In this document: piece after piece, positions 11,529 through 21,850 of the stretch
How positions within the stretch are numbered: position 1 is the stretch's first letter
How the letters are laid out: each line of letters starts with the position of its first letter
Assembly (NCBI GenBank): GCA_002946415.1
Contig: NJPS01000010.1
Location: forward strand, 434,001 to 498,000
Source: Rutstroemia sp. NJR-2017a BVV2
Taxonomy: Eukaryota > Ascomycota > Leotiomycetes > Helotiales > Rutstroemiaceae
Direction of reading: 5' to 3'
Length of the DNA: 64,000 nucleotides
The notes under the pieces: model-generated
What the model saw: the letters and a program-made list of their open reading frames with translations, nothing else
What the model was told of the DNA's origin: nothing
Databases searched by the model: none
Translations under genes and position numbers: made by a program

Positions 11529-14500
11529 ATGACCCAGATATACACCAGGCCACTCATTTCCCCTTTGCATTCCCGCCAATCCTACCACGATCAACTACGT
11601 ATAGGTGAACTATACGCACTAAAGGATCATACAGCCACTTTGACCAATTCGGGAAAGCAGCTGAGCTTTGTTGGCAAGGAAAGTGACAAGAATACTTCAC
11701 AATCAAAATCTCCCTCTCCCACTCAAACAAGAGATTCGAATATTCACCAAGCAAGAGCTGGAGACATGTATCAAATATCTCAGAAAGCTCCTCGGGAGCA
11801 GCTTCCACCATTGAGCTCTCTATTTGGATCGGCATCGTCGTCAAGTCGACCCGCGCAGTCGCCTTACTCAGATCGACAAAGTCCTATTTTCCCATCGACA
11901 TCACCTCAAGATGGCCGACAACCGGCTACACCTATTCATCCAGATCGCGCTTATGAAAGTTCATACTTTCAACGACCGACAATTTCACGACATTATTCGC
12001 ATGGCTCTAGACCAGAAGGTCAAGAAAGATTGGGATACCCCGCGCCTCCACGTTCAGGGAATAGGCCAGAGTCCCCCCGATTCACACCACGATATGTTGA
12101 TTCACGGCAGGCACCAGGTTCCAACTCCACAAACAACTGGTCGCCTCGATCGGAGACTGGTCGACAGGAACAATTCCCCGTTCTCAGAGCCCAACCAGAC
12201 CAACATCGACAACAACCTCCGACACCAGGAACTGAGCATGAGCCGAGATCTCTATATCGTGGGCATTCTAACTCTGCAGCGTCAAATTACCCTCCTACGC
12301 CAGCCAGTACTGTCGTTGCCGAGCCTCTAACTGTGAAAGATGGTCTTGGACCGAAGATTTGGACCGGCACTCAATTCTTACCACGCTTTGTGAAGCAGGC
12401 AGATGTTCCAGGGGAGGGGCTCTGCTACTTTTATGACGACGGAACTCACTGCAAAACAGTGATCGATGGAGAGGTTGTTAATGCTCATTGGGGAGTAACC
12501 AAGGCGGGGAAGCCCAGAAAGAGACTTGCCATCGCATGCATCACATGTAGGGAAAAGAAGATCAAATGCGACCCAGACTATCCCAGATGTGTGCAGTGCG
12601 AGAAGTTCGGCAGGGTATGCAAGTTCAAGAATGCGTAAGTTGGCCACTCAGTCCTACAGCCAAGTGTTTCCGCAAATGCTTTCTGGTTGAGAAACCAAAA
12701 TGCTAATTCTACTGTATATTCAGTCCCCGAGGCGGTCAAGGATCACCAGATACTCCACCAGCTGACCCGGAAGATTTACCTCTTAGACCGGAATCTTCCC
12801 GAACGGATGGAGAAGTCTTCAAGGTCGAAGACCGGGAAGCTAGTAACTCGGTCTCTCCTAGGCAGAATCTTCGTCGAGTAAGTCCAGAGTCAGAATCGCA
12901 TCATTCGAAGCGCCAACGAAATGGCTACAATGACTTCACACCGGTTGCTTCTGAAGCCTCTCCACGACTATCAGTGAACGATACAACCTCGCCCAGCACC
13001 ACATGGCTCGAACCACCTGTAACCCGATCAATCGACCACACCTTCCTTCGCGATTGGCAGGTCGACCCATTCATTACGAAACCTATTCTCTCCACTGAGC
13101 TATTGACGATATTTTTCAAACAGGTTCCAGAGACTGTTTACTGCATGTTTCCCGAAAATGCATTCACTAGCTGGGCTCTTTCTACCCGTGAAAAGTCACT
13201 CGACGACTTGATGGTGATTTACAGCATTCTCGCCTTAGGAGCGACGTTCTCACCAAAATCCGACCATAAAGCTTTGGCTTCACCTTACGCTGCGATCGCC
13301 CGATATGCCTGTGACAATCGCCGATTCAGCATTCAACTCGTACAGTCACGACTGGTGCTGTCTCTCTATTATTCCGCTATCAACAACCTCGACGATTCAT
13401 GGGATTTTTGTGGATCTGCTGTGAGAGCCGCAAGTGGATTGAAATTGAACGTTGAAATCGAAAAGACGGACGATGGATATTTACAATCATTTCCCTACGG
13501 ACTCAACCGCTTTGGGTATGCTGAGTGCAGGAGACGCACTTTCTGGAGCTGTTATATCATGGACCGATTCAACGGCTTTTGCTCTGGGCATTTAAGCGTC
13601 ATACACTCAGAAGACGTATTCCTTCGGCTTCCCTGCGATAGAGTCAGTTTCGAGAGTCAGGCAGATGTCAAGAACCCGTTCTTTGATGTCTCCAACCCGC
13701 TCATTCACGGCGATAACTGGACGATTGGATCATTGGCATATCTCATTAACATTGTGACTATCTGGGGAGACGTAATGGCTAGCATTTATCGAAGTTCGCA
13801 ACGTCTTCAGCCGTCTAATTCCTCAAAATTTGCGGTCTACTACCAATCCACCACGAGCCGGTTGTTAGCTTGGAGAAATTCGTTACCTCATTGCTACGTA
13901 TTCTCGCCTGATAACCTAGCCAAGGAAGCCGATGCTGGCAGGTTGGGTACTTTCGTTACGATGCACGCGGTATACTATACGGCTATGATGAAGCTTAATC
14001 GATACGTTCAGCATGCGCAACTCAACAGTTCACAAATCAACCATCATGTTTCTGTTGCAGGTCAAAATGCCAATGCTCTGTTAGATTTGATGGATACTCT
14101 GACAGCTAGTCGTTCATCCAACCATCTTCGATCTCCAAAGCCTGTAGATAAATTCTCATCTCCTTTTGTGGGCTACGCTATCGTGTCCGCCATCGACATT
14201 TTATCCGCAAACTCTCACACTACTTCGATACCGAGTCTTCTTAAATCGTTCTGCGGCGCACAAGAGATCCTTGCCGAGGTCGCATTGTTCTGGCAAAGTG
14301 CTAGAACGCAACAAGCAGTTGTTGCTCAACGGGTCAGAGATCTTACTGAGATCGCCATTTCCAAGGACCAGCCTGCAAAGGGTGGTATTGGAAACAAATT
14401 CTTAGAGACAATCGCCAGAGAAGCTGGCGATGGGAAGTTTGAAATGAGGGATAGTCTAGAGAAGAATTTTTCTCGTGAGATTGATTGTATCTATGCTTGA
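11529..14500 (+). CDS. pro1: Zn2Cys6 transcription factor of the PRO1/NosA/RosA type (sexual development regulator)
   Basis: Two exons, 11529-12634 and 12724-14500, are joined across an 89-nt GT-AG intron (donor GTAAGT) that splits an Ala codon. The protein is about 960 residues from this ATG. An in-frame ATG at 11766 gives about 881 residues and may be the true start. The N-terminal third is Ser/Pro/Gln-rich and low in complexity. A conserved segment (GLGPKIWTGTQFLPRF) then precedes the binuclear zinc cluster (CITCREKKIKC...CVQCEKFGRVC, about residues 337-363), which is followed by a basic, disordered linker. The long C-terminal region resembles a fungal-specific transcription factor domain. 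A conserved block ahead of the zinc cluster is, from memory, typical of Sordaria PRO1 and Aspergillus NosA/RosA, which control fruiting-body maturation or the switch to sexual development. Zinc cluster identity is certain. The PRO1/NosA assignment is by recalled similarity. A very long upstream spacer fits a heavily regulated gene. Confidence 0.85.
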
Positions 14501-15637
14501 TGGCATCTTTGCAGTTTATTTGTGTATATTATTTATGACGGTCATTTGGGACGAGGGTAGATACCAAGCGACATGGCGTTGAGCATTGCCGGATGCATTT
14601 GCATATGCATTTTGTATGATTATCATGACAGCATATATATGGAGCCACAGCACATATTTGGAGTATCCTCAGATTTTGGAATTACCTCAGTCAATGATAA
14701 TGTTTTCATCTCTACACTCTTGACTTGCCTTTGATCGTCTGTCTCTGTTTGTCCAGCAATTCTTTTCCGCTGCTTCGGCACCTGATAAGCATCTGCCGTC
14801 TTTGTCTACCACCCCTTCGTCTAAATGCCGTGTCTTCTATACAAGCAGGTATGCTAACCTACGGTCCATAATCACGAGCTCGTCTTCTCACGAAGCACCC
14901 AACACTTCAAGCTTCACCACCGTCAACGCGCGTCCACCTGCCTCTCGAATGCCGAATCATCCCAGATTGCCATAACACCCGACATCTCATCTCAATACAG
15001 CCTAACCTCAATGGAAGATCTACCACCCCACACAACACACAGACAACACACCCTCCTCATCCACTACCGGATCTCTCACATCACTACCGAAAATCGTCGC
15101 ACTAGCAAAGCCGCTCGGCATCTACGTGTTAGTCGAAACATCCTAACGCTTTTGATCATCATTGGCGAGCCGGTACTTGGCAAATGATGGAAACAGATGA
15201 GCCAAACCAAACTCTCGGGAGATTGTCGCTTGACTTGACGCTATGTTCTGGTCAGTGGTGACATGCGTCTTGGCTTTGTGCTAAGGGATAGAGGCGAGCA
15301 GCAAATGCTTTGGGAGCTGGGCTCGCATAGATAACGCTTAGATAGAGGAAGGTTCTGCTAATGACTCAAGGGGAGCTGGGACGAAAACTCTGGGGAAAAC
15401 GTTGGGTTGAGTTAGTGATGAGGTTCAGCTTGATTTATGCCTAAACCGCAAGGTGTGAAATGAATTATGAGGCTAAGCTCAATTTGACGAAATGACCTAC
15501 CGTCTAGGCATAACTTTTCGAGAGCTTGGACTCACAGCTCGAACTAGCAGTCTAGTCTGCAACTCTGCGAGTCCGCCTATGATCAAGCTTATTCATGGTT
15601 CGTGAATTTATGATGCGATGGTAACATCTCGCTGGCA
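14501..15637. other. Intergenic spacer between the PRO1-like and MORG1-like genes
   Basis: About 1.1 kb with no supported gene. Its first part is presumably the 3' untranslated region of the PRO1-like gene and its last part the promoter of the WD40 gene. No RNA gene or repeat was recognised. Confidence 0.6.
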
Positions 15638-16760
15638 ATGGAATTCCCTTCCAGACCGTTAACTCAATTACTGGGATCCAATGGCAAGTATACTCGAACC
15701 CTGTATCAACCAAAACTAACATCTCAATCCAGGCCCAGTGCACGCTCTAACCTACTCCTCATCCCCCTCAACCTACATTTTAACCGGCTCATCAGATCGC
15801 TCCATACGACTCTACAATCCTTCGCGCCCCGCATCCTCCCAACCCACCGCTCCCCATCAACCTCCCAAACCCACCCAGCTCATCCAAACCTACTCCGCGC
15901 ACGGCTACGAAGTCCTCTCCATCGACGTCGCATCCAGTAACGCGACCTTTGCCTCCTGCGGCGGCGACCGCAGCGTCTTCCTCTGGGACGTGCAGACTGC
16001 GAAGACGCTGCGCAAGTTTGGTGGGAATAATGGCCATACGGCGCGTGTGAATAGCGTGGTGTTTGCCGGTAGTGGAGAAAGTCTGCTGGTGAGCGGGGGA
16101 TTTGATCGCAGTGTGCGGATTTGGGATGTCAAAGCCGGCGGGATGAAACCGGTGATGGTGATGGAGGAGGCCAGAGATAGTGTGAGTGTGGTTTTGGCGG
16201 GGAAGGGCGGCGATGAGGGGTATGCGGTTGGTGGGGGAGAGTGGGAAATTGTGAGTGGGAGTGTGGATGGGAGGGTCAGGTGGTATGATATTAGGATGGG
16301 GAAGGTGGATACGGATGTTATTGGGGTGAGTGTGACGAGTTTGATGAGGACGAGGGATGGGAAAGGGGTACTTGTGGGGAGTTTGGATGGGTGCTTGAGG
16401 TTGATGGATAGGGAGAATGGGGCGTGTTTGAAGACGTATAAGGATGAGGGGTTTAAGAATGAAGAGTATAGGATCAGAAGTTGCTTTGGCAGGAATGAGA
16501 AATGGGTAGTTTCAGGGAATGAAAACGTCAAAGGCCCGGATGGGGAGGTGGTTGTTTGGGAGCTGTTGACGGGAAATGTAGTGCAACGAGTTAAGGTCGA
16601 AGGTTCGAAAATGGAGGGCAGAAAGAAGATTGGTAGAGATGGAAAGGAGAAGGAGAGAACGAACGTTATTAGTGCTGTCGCGTGGAAGGAAAATGGGAAG
16701 GGGGATCAATGGTGCTGCGCCGGGACAGATGGGGTAGTAACAGTATTTGGGCCGCCTTGA
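15638..16760 (+). CDS. WD40-repeat protein, WDR83/MORG1-like (MAPK organizer 1)
   Basis: The model has a 46-nt first exon at 15638-15683, a 49-nt intron at 15684-15732 and a second exon at 15733-16760, giving 357 residues. The intron begins with GC rather than GT (G|GCAAGTAT) and ends CAG. Only this junction restores the frame, reading LLGSNG-PVHALTYSSS. The nearby GTATAC donor would put the WD repeats out of frame. Successive WD40 blades are clear: LTGSSDRSIRLYNP, SCGGDRSVFLWDV, VSGGFDRSVRIWDV, VSGSVDGRVRWYDI, VGSLDGCLRLMDR and VVWELLTGNVV. The short N-terminus leading straight into the first blade resembles WDR83/MORG1, a scaffold linked to MAP-kinase modules and to the spliceosome in other eukaryotes. 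That role is inferred from the family. The second half of the gene is strikingly G-rich on the coding strand. Confidence 0.85.
15684..15732 (+). other. GC-AG intron in the MORG1-like gene
   Basis: Donor GCAAGTAT matches the U1 consensus except for C at position 2, and the acceptor is CAG at 15730-15732. A branch-like CTAAC lies at 15716-15720. Removal joins G to GC, making a Gly codon and a continuous frame into the WD repeats. No GT donor in exon 1 gives the correct phase. Confidence 0.8.
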
Positions 16761-17457
16761 GATTTCGGCATAATCAACCAACCTCTACGTCAAGTTTGAC
16801 GTTAGGCCCGTCGACTTGGAAACGTCTCGTTTACATGAGATGCTCGCACCTAACGTGACGACGACCGTCCTAAGCGCGCTCGCTTGCTCATTTCTCAGAA
16901 CTTTTCTTAAAGGAGAAAATTAATTTACTACCTCACTTCAGAGTGGTTATGGTCAGATATCCTAAATCTGGGACATGATTCTCAACCACTCGACCACTCC
17001 AGCACTCGAGCGCAGAAAAGGAAGGAAATCAGGGCGAGTGGCCGGTAGCAGGGGAGACGTACGATTGTTCTCGTACACGAGTTGCCCACCGAAGATTCTG
17101 CAATGGAACCAGCAAAGTTTGAAACATCCCGAAATATCACCACCTGTCTTATTCGAACGCCCTATCATCTGGGTCCGTCTTTTCCGATACAAATTATCGA
17201 GTAATGACGTTAGGAAACCATTGGTGGTGGGGTTCACCGAACGATAAGCATTGTGCGGGGTACATCCGCGTTGTACATACCTTTCTATATCTAGTCGAAC
17301 ACGAGACAACGAACACCTCATCCAGACAGTGAGTATATACTCAAGCATATACAGTATAGAATATAAACAACCATCTTATCAAAAGAGCCACTTCTTTCCA
17401 TTCACAATCCACCCCTTAGGTATACTTTCCCATCCAAAAATCTCCCCATCAGTCACA
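16761..17457. other. Intergenic spacer, 3' of MORG1-like and promoter of the hydrolase
   Basis: About 700 bp. Short open frames here show no domain and are not joined to the hydrolase by any splice site I can support. The last 100 bases before the hydrolase ATG are pyrimidine- and A-rich, as in many fungal 5' leaders. Confidence 0.55.
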
Positions 17458-18716
17458 ATGTCCCACTCCCCCTCCCTCCCAACCATAAAATTCAAACCCG
17501 CAACCATCTCCCAACCCCCCATCAACAGCATCCCCCCAAACCTCCTTCCGCGCTTCGACCCCATCTTCGCCGCCTACCACGCCCACTACTCAGCGGGCCG
17601 CCTCGCCACGCACCAAATCCCCATCGAGGAAATGCGCAAAAACCCGCAAAAATACCTCATCGTCTACGGCCGCGCCATCGCCCCCGACGTGCACGCCATC
17701 ACCAACCTCCAATGTCCCGTCTCTCCCCCCCGTCCCAAAATCAGCAGCAGCAGCGGTGCAGAGCAGCAACCCCCCGAAAAAACCACCATCACGGTACGGG
17801 TATTCGAACCCGCGCCAGAACTAGATGATCATGGAAAGCAGAAGAAGAGACCCGTGTACATCAACTACCACGGCGGGGGCTGGGTCTTCGGGGGATTGGA
17901 GACGGACTTCGAGTTCTGCAAACGCCTCGTCAATGAACTCGGCTGCGTCGTCTTCGATGTAGACTATCGTCTAGCGCCCGAGTATCCGTGGCCGGTGCCG
18001 GTGGAGGATAGTATTGCGGCGTTTCGGTGGGTGACCTCGGACGAGATGGTAGGGAAGTGGGGGTTGGATCGGGGGAGGGTGGCGGTGGGGGGAGTTAGTG
18101 CGGGGGGGATGCTAGCGGCGGTTGTGGCGCATGTGTGTAGGGATGAAGGGGTGCCGCTGAGTTTTCAGCTGCTGGGTGTGCCGGCGGTGGATATGGATGG
18201 GTTTGGGAGGGAGGGGAGGATGACGGAGGAGGGGTGGGGGAGGTGGGGGAGTTATAGCGAGATGAGGGATACGGTGCCGTTGCCGATAGAGAGGATGAGT
18301 TGGTTTGCGGGGAAGTTTTTTGGGGTGCCGAGGGGGGAGGAGACGTATGATGTGGGTTTATTTATCTCTGCTTCTCTCTCTCCTACTTTCAACTCACGCT
18401 TTACTCATAATAAACTCTTAAACATGACTAACAAACCCCACAGAACTTCAAAGTCTCCCCCTATCTGGCGAAAAATTTCGCAGGTCTGGCTCCAGCGCTG
18501 ATCATGACTGCGGAAATGGATCCGCTAAGGGATGAAGGTGAGGCGTATGGGAAGAAAATGAATGAGGCGGGCTCCAAGGCGGAGGTTATTAGGATGGAGG
18601 GTATGCCGCATACGTTTATGATGATGGATGATATTTTGGAGAATGGGATGAGGTATAATCGGGAAGCTGTTAGGGCTTTGGGGGAGGTGTGGGGGGTGGG
18701 GAAGAAGGGTTCTTAG
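17458..18716 (+). CDS. Alpha/beta hydrolase, hormone-sensitive-lipase type (abhydrolase_3)
   Basis: Exons 17458-18351 and 18444-18716 flank a 92-nt intron (donor GTGGGT, CTAAC-like branch, acceptor CACAG) and encode 388 residues. The start follows CACA, a good fungal context, and gives a normal-length enzyme. The oxyanion-hole motif HGGGW starts at His138. The nucleophile elbow GVSAG carries Ser214, Asp324 lies in TAEMDPLRDEG, and the catalytic His354 lies in MPHTF. The complete Ser-Asp-His triad and HGGG box define the HSL/type-IV esterase class. These enzymes cleave short acyl esters or lactones, and the substrate here is unknown. No signal peptide is visible, so a cytosolic enzyme is likely. 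Codon use shifts from C-rich in the first 300 bases to G-rich in the middle third. Confidence 0.9.
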
Positions 18717-18743
18717 AGGGTTTTGTAGAGGGGTTTGTGAAGA

Positions 18744-18808
18744 GGTGGATTGATGGGTAGGTGGATTGGTGGATGGGTGGATGAATGGGTGGATCGGTGG
18801 ATGAGCGG
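18744..18808. repeat. GGTGGAT-type low-complexity repeat
   Basis: Degenerate 7-8 bp units of the form GGTGGAT(T/G) follow the hydrolase stop within 30 bp. They create spurious open frames on both strands and probably lie in the hydrolase 3' UTR. Confidence 0.75.
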
Positions 18809-19288
18809 CCATGAAAGGTGGAAGACTAGGTTTGTTCTAAGAGCTGGTGTGGATGGCTGTTTGAGGGAAGATGTAAGGAGGGAGTGTATGGTAGTAGTAG
18901 GACGTGGGCGCACTCGATGGTGCAAGGGAAGATGACAAACAAATAAATGGCGGTGCAGTAAAGAGAAGGAATAATTGGAGCTAGATGACATGCAAAGTTG
19001 AATCTATGGAGGATGAGACAAGCAAGTCTATTACCAATCCTCTAGACAGGAGTAAAGAATAATAAGTTCACTAATAGGCGCATAGCTGTCACTGGAGACA
19101 AGAAGTTCGCCTAGACTTTTGATCCCCTTCCACAGGTAACTGGGAAAACCATTCACCTCCAATGTTATCTACGTTGGCAATATATGTGGAGTAAAAAAGC
19201 AGAAAATCTTGGATTAGATACTACATACTAAGAGCATCTTCATCCAAGTAACGACTGCTAGACCTTGTCTCCAAGGCCACTTTCACGG
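18809..19288. other. Convergent 3' intergenic region
   Basis: About 480 bp between the stops of the plus-strand hydrolase and the minus-strand transporter. No gene is seen. It should hold both transcripts' 3' ends. Confidence 0.55.
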
Positions 19289-20780
19289 TCAAGGTATCCT
19301 CGGCATCTTATAGTAAACATAAACCATCAGCAAAGCTCCACCAAGCATACAACAACCATTGAACGCCTGGCTCTTCCAGAACAAACCAGCCTCATTATCA
19401 TTAAGAGCCGAAGTCACTGGAAACCCCACCAGTGTTCCCAATGCCGCTGCAGCGGATGAGATGCCCATGCGCGTCCCGACCAAGTCTTTATCCGGTGATA
19501 GATGCGGCACAATGATAGGATAAATAACTGCCAGCGGGCCCATGAACAGCGCGATGAGCACCGCCCAGACTATAGTAGAAGCGATAGAACTGACACCGAT
19601 CCAGCCGAAGAATAAAATGCTAGAAGCCAGAGCGAAGGCGGCCATGGTACGAGCGGGGCCGAATTTATTGGATAGCGGTACGGCTAGAAATCGGCCTGGA
19701 ATGGTAGCTGCGTTTGCAATGACAAGGACGTAGAATGCTAGGTTGGAACTGGCGTCTGCTTTGAACTGTGCGAATATGGGGAGCAGAAAGAAAGGCACCC
19801 AGTAGGCGATCCACATGAGGAATAGAGCTAAGCAGAAAGCCATGAAGGCTGGATCCCGGAACGCTGTTGGATCGAGCAAGGAGCGAATGCTGTGTGGTGT
19901 TTTGGACCTGGTGGCGGGTAGCATGATGGCCATGGCTATTAGTAACTCGGCGAGAGTAACGAAACCGAGAATTTGCGTTGCCCATGCGAATCCAAGCTTA
20001 GATTGAAGGTTGGAGAAGATGATGGGGTTGATGATTCCGCCTGCATAAATGACATCCATGTTAGCAATTGTTCGTCGTTCACCAAAAGATGAAATTGACG
20101 AACCGGCTGCTGTTCCTGAGGTGGCGATGCACACTGCTAATGCTCGGCGACGTTGAAATCTAGATGCTACTAGAGTGATGCTGGGGACGTACAGAATCGC
20201 GCTTCCAATGCCAACACAGATACCCTGGGCTAGAAGGATCTGGTAATACTCGTGTGCTAAGCTTAACATCATGACTCCTAATACTGTGATTATGGTGCCA
20301 ATAATCAGGAGCTCTCGGATATAACCACGATCAAAGATGGGGCCTGTTACGATGCCTCCCACTATATATTTATGCCACCCATAAGCTGTTTGCGAAATGA
20401 GATATTGCTTTTGAAAATGCTCAACGTACAAATGAGTATAACACCCTGGAGCGTGCCCACCCATGCAATAGTGGTAGATGGGGTTGTAGTTAACATAGTG
20501 GTCTCATAGTACTTTTCGTATGAGCCATAGGCACTCAGCAGGCCCCTATGATGGCGAGAAAGTTAGCATGAGATGAACTGCCTATATGGAAGAGCTCTCG
20601 GTATGAAGAGAAGACTTACCATGTTGCCGTATACACAAGAAAAGCACCCAAGGATATTAGCCAGGCGTCCAAACCTTCAGTCTCCTGAATGACAACATGT
20701 TGCTGCCCTTGCGATGCTTGATCATCTATAGGTGCGGTGTCCTGGCGAATGTTATTCGAGCGTTTGGAGGGAGAGACCAT
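19289..20780 (-). CDS. MFS transporter, monocarboxylate-transporter (MCT/SLC16-like) family
   Basis: Four exons on the minus strand: 20780-20620, 20545-20430, 20361-20104 and 20040-19289, giving 428 residues. The introns (74, 68 and 63 nt) are GT-AG with donors GTAAGT, GTACGT and GTTCGT, and each junction restores a conserved MCT segment: TATW-GLLSAYGSY, LQGVILI-LGGIVTG and SGTAAG-GIINPI. A short hydrophilic N-terminus (about 40 residues) precedes a first helix beginning DAWLISLGAFLVY. GPIFDRGY matches the MFS loop between helices 2 and 3. Around 12 hydrophobic segments are visible. Fungal members of this family move monocarboxylates, riboflavin or unknown organic acids, so the substrate cannot be read from sequence. 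The gene lies head-to-head with an aromatic-type aminotransferase about 1.1 kb away. Confidence 0.9.
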
Positions 20781-21850
20781 GCCAAGTCGATGTTTTTGTA
20801 TAATGGTCTTCTATCTCGTAGATAGTATTGTAGCAATGAGTGATATTGATAGGTTGAAAGTCTTGATATTGGGAAACAATTGCAGGAATGAAGAGTCTGC
20901 ACCAGATTGTGACGTGCTGAGAGCATATAAGGAGCTTACCCCACTACGTTCCATTGCAGTCAGTACCTGGCCAGCATCCATGTGCTGTTGGAGAACGGCA
21001 CAGCAGCGGTTTCATTATGCCGGTGCTAACATAAATGGCACTGCTATTATTTATCGATATGTCTTTGTGAATACATTCGCACGAAAAGCGACAGCTATGA
21101 AGAACTTTGTGCAGACTTCTAGTTAACTTTACCTAGAGATGCAAAGCGTAGGAGATGTAGGTCAAAAAGCTTCCCCTATAACAATCCAGTAGATTCATGA
21201 AGGAATTCCGGCTCCGTGATTGTTGGTGATTGGTTGGTCGGTGTTCTGTTCATAGTGCACTTCTTAGAGTGAGACAACTGCATAATTCAACGTTTTTAGC
21301 CCCACAGCCTGCGAACGACTGCAGTTCCAACTGTCGCCTCGGCAAGATCAAAGACATGACTGATGGACATGGACATCGACGTCGACATCGACATTGATAT
21401 TAAGTCTCTACCGTTATATCGCTTTTCACAAAACGAATGACGGTGAGGCTTCATTCTCCAAGAGCTACTTATCTATGTGAGAGTCCAATTCCGAGCGCCG
21501 AAACGGAGTAAGAAGTGCATACATAATCTTATCCGATTTGTCGGCAAATACGGCTATCCGATTCCTCTGCCTAGATAGGAAATTAGTGGATCCGCCCCAG
21601 ACTGGCTTTGTAAACATTCTATCATTACACTTGAGTAATCCTGGTAGATCCTTTATCAGTGAGCAAAAGTGCCAGTAGCAGCTGTTAGTTAGGCAGGAGG
21701 AAAAGGGCAGAGCTTCATTCGTTTCTTCTCTTTCTGTTGTAGATTATCTTTTCTTTTCTCAATATATTTACTTCGTTTTATCAGATATTTCCATTGAGAA
21801 TTGCATTTTAATAATATACCTTCATTCCCAATCTGCAAAGCTCCGCAAGT
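20781..21850. promoter_or_regulatory. Divergent promoter region between MFS transporter and aminotransferase
   Basis: The 1.07-kb spacer separates two start codons facing away from each other, so it must hold both promoters. Visible elements include CCAAT-type motifs (GATTGGTTGG near 21225-21240) and a hexanucleotide GACATC-type repeat at about 21362-21400. A CT-rich tract lies near 21720-21770 ahead of the aminotransferase ATG. Shared control of the two genes is an inference from layout only. Confidence 0.5.
21362..21401. repeat. Degenerate GACATC hexanucleotide repeat
   Basis: Units GACATG, GACATC, GACGTC, GACATC and GACATT follow each other in the divergent promoter. One unit creates the palindrome GACGTC. 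Confidence 0.7.

Noticed and set aside
15905..16531. 208-codon minus-strand frame rich in Ser/Thr/Pro
   Set aside because: Antisense shadow of the G-rich WD40 coding sequence.
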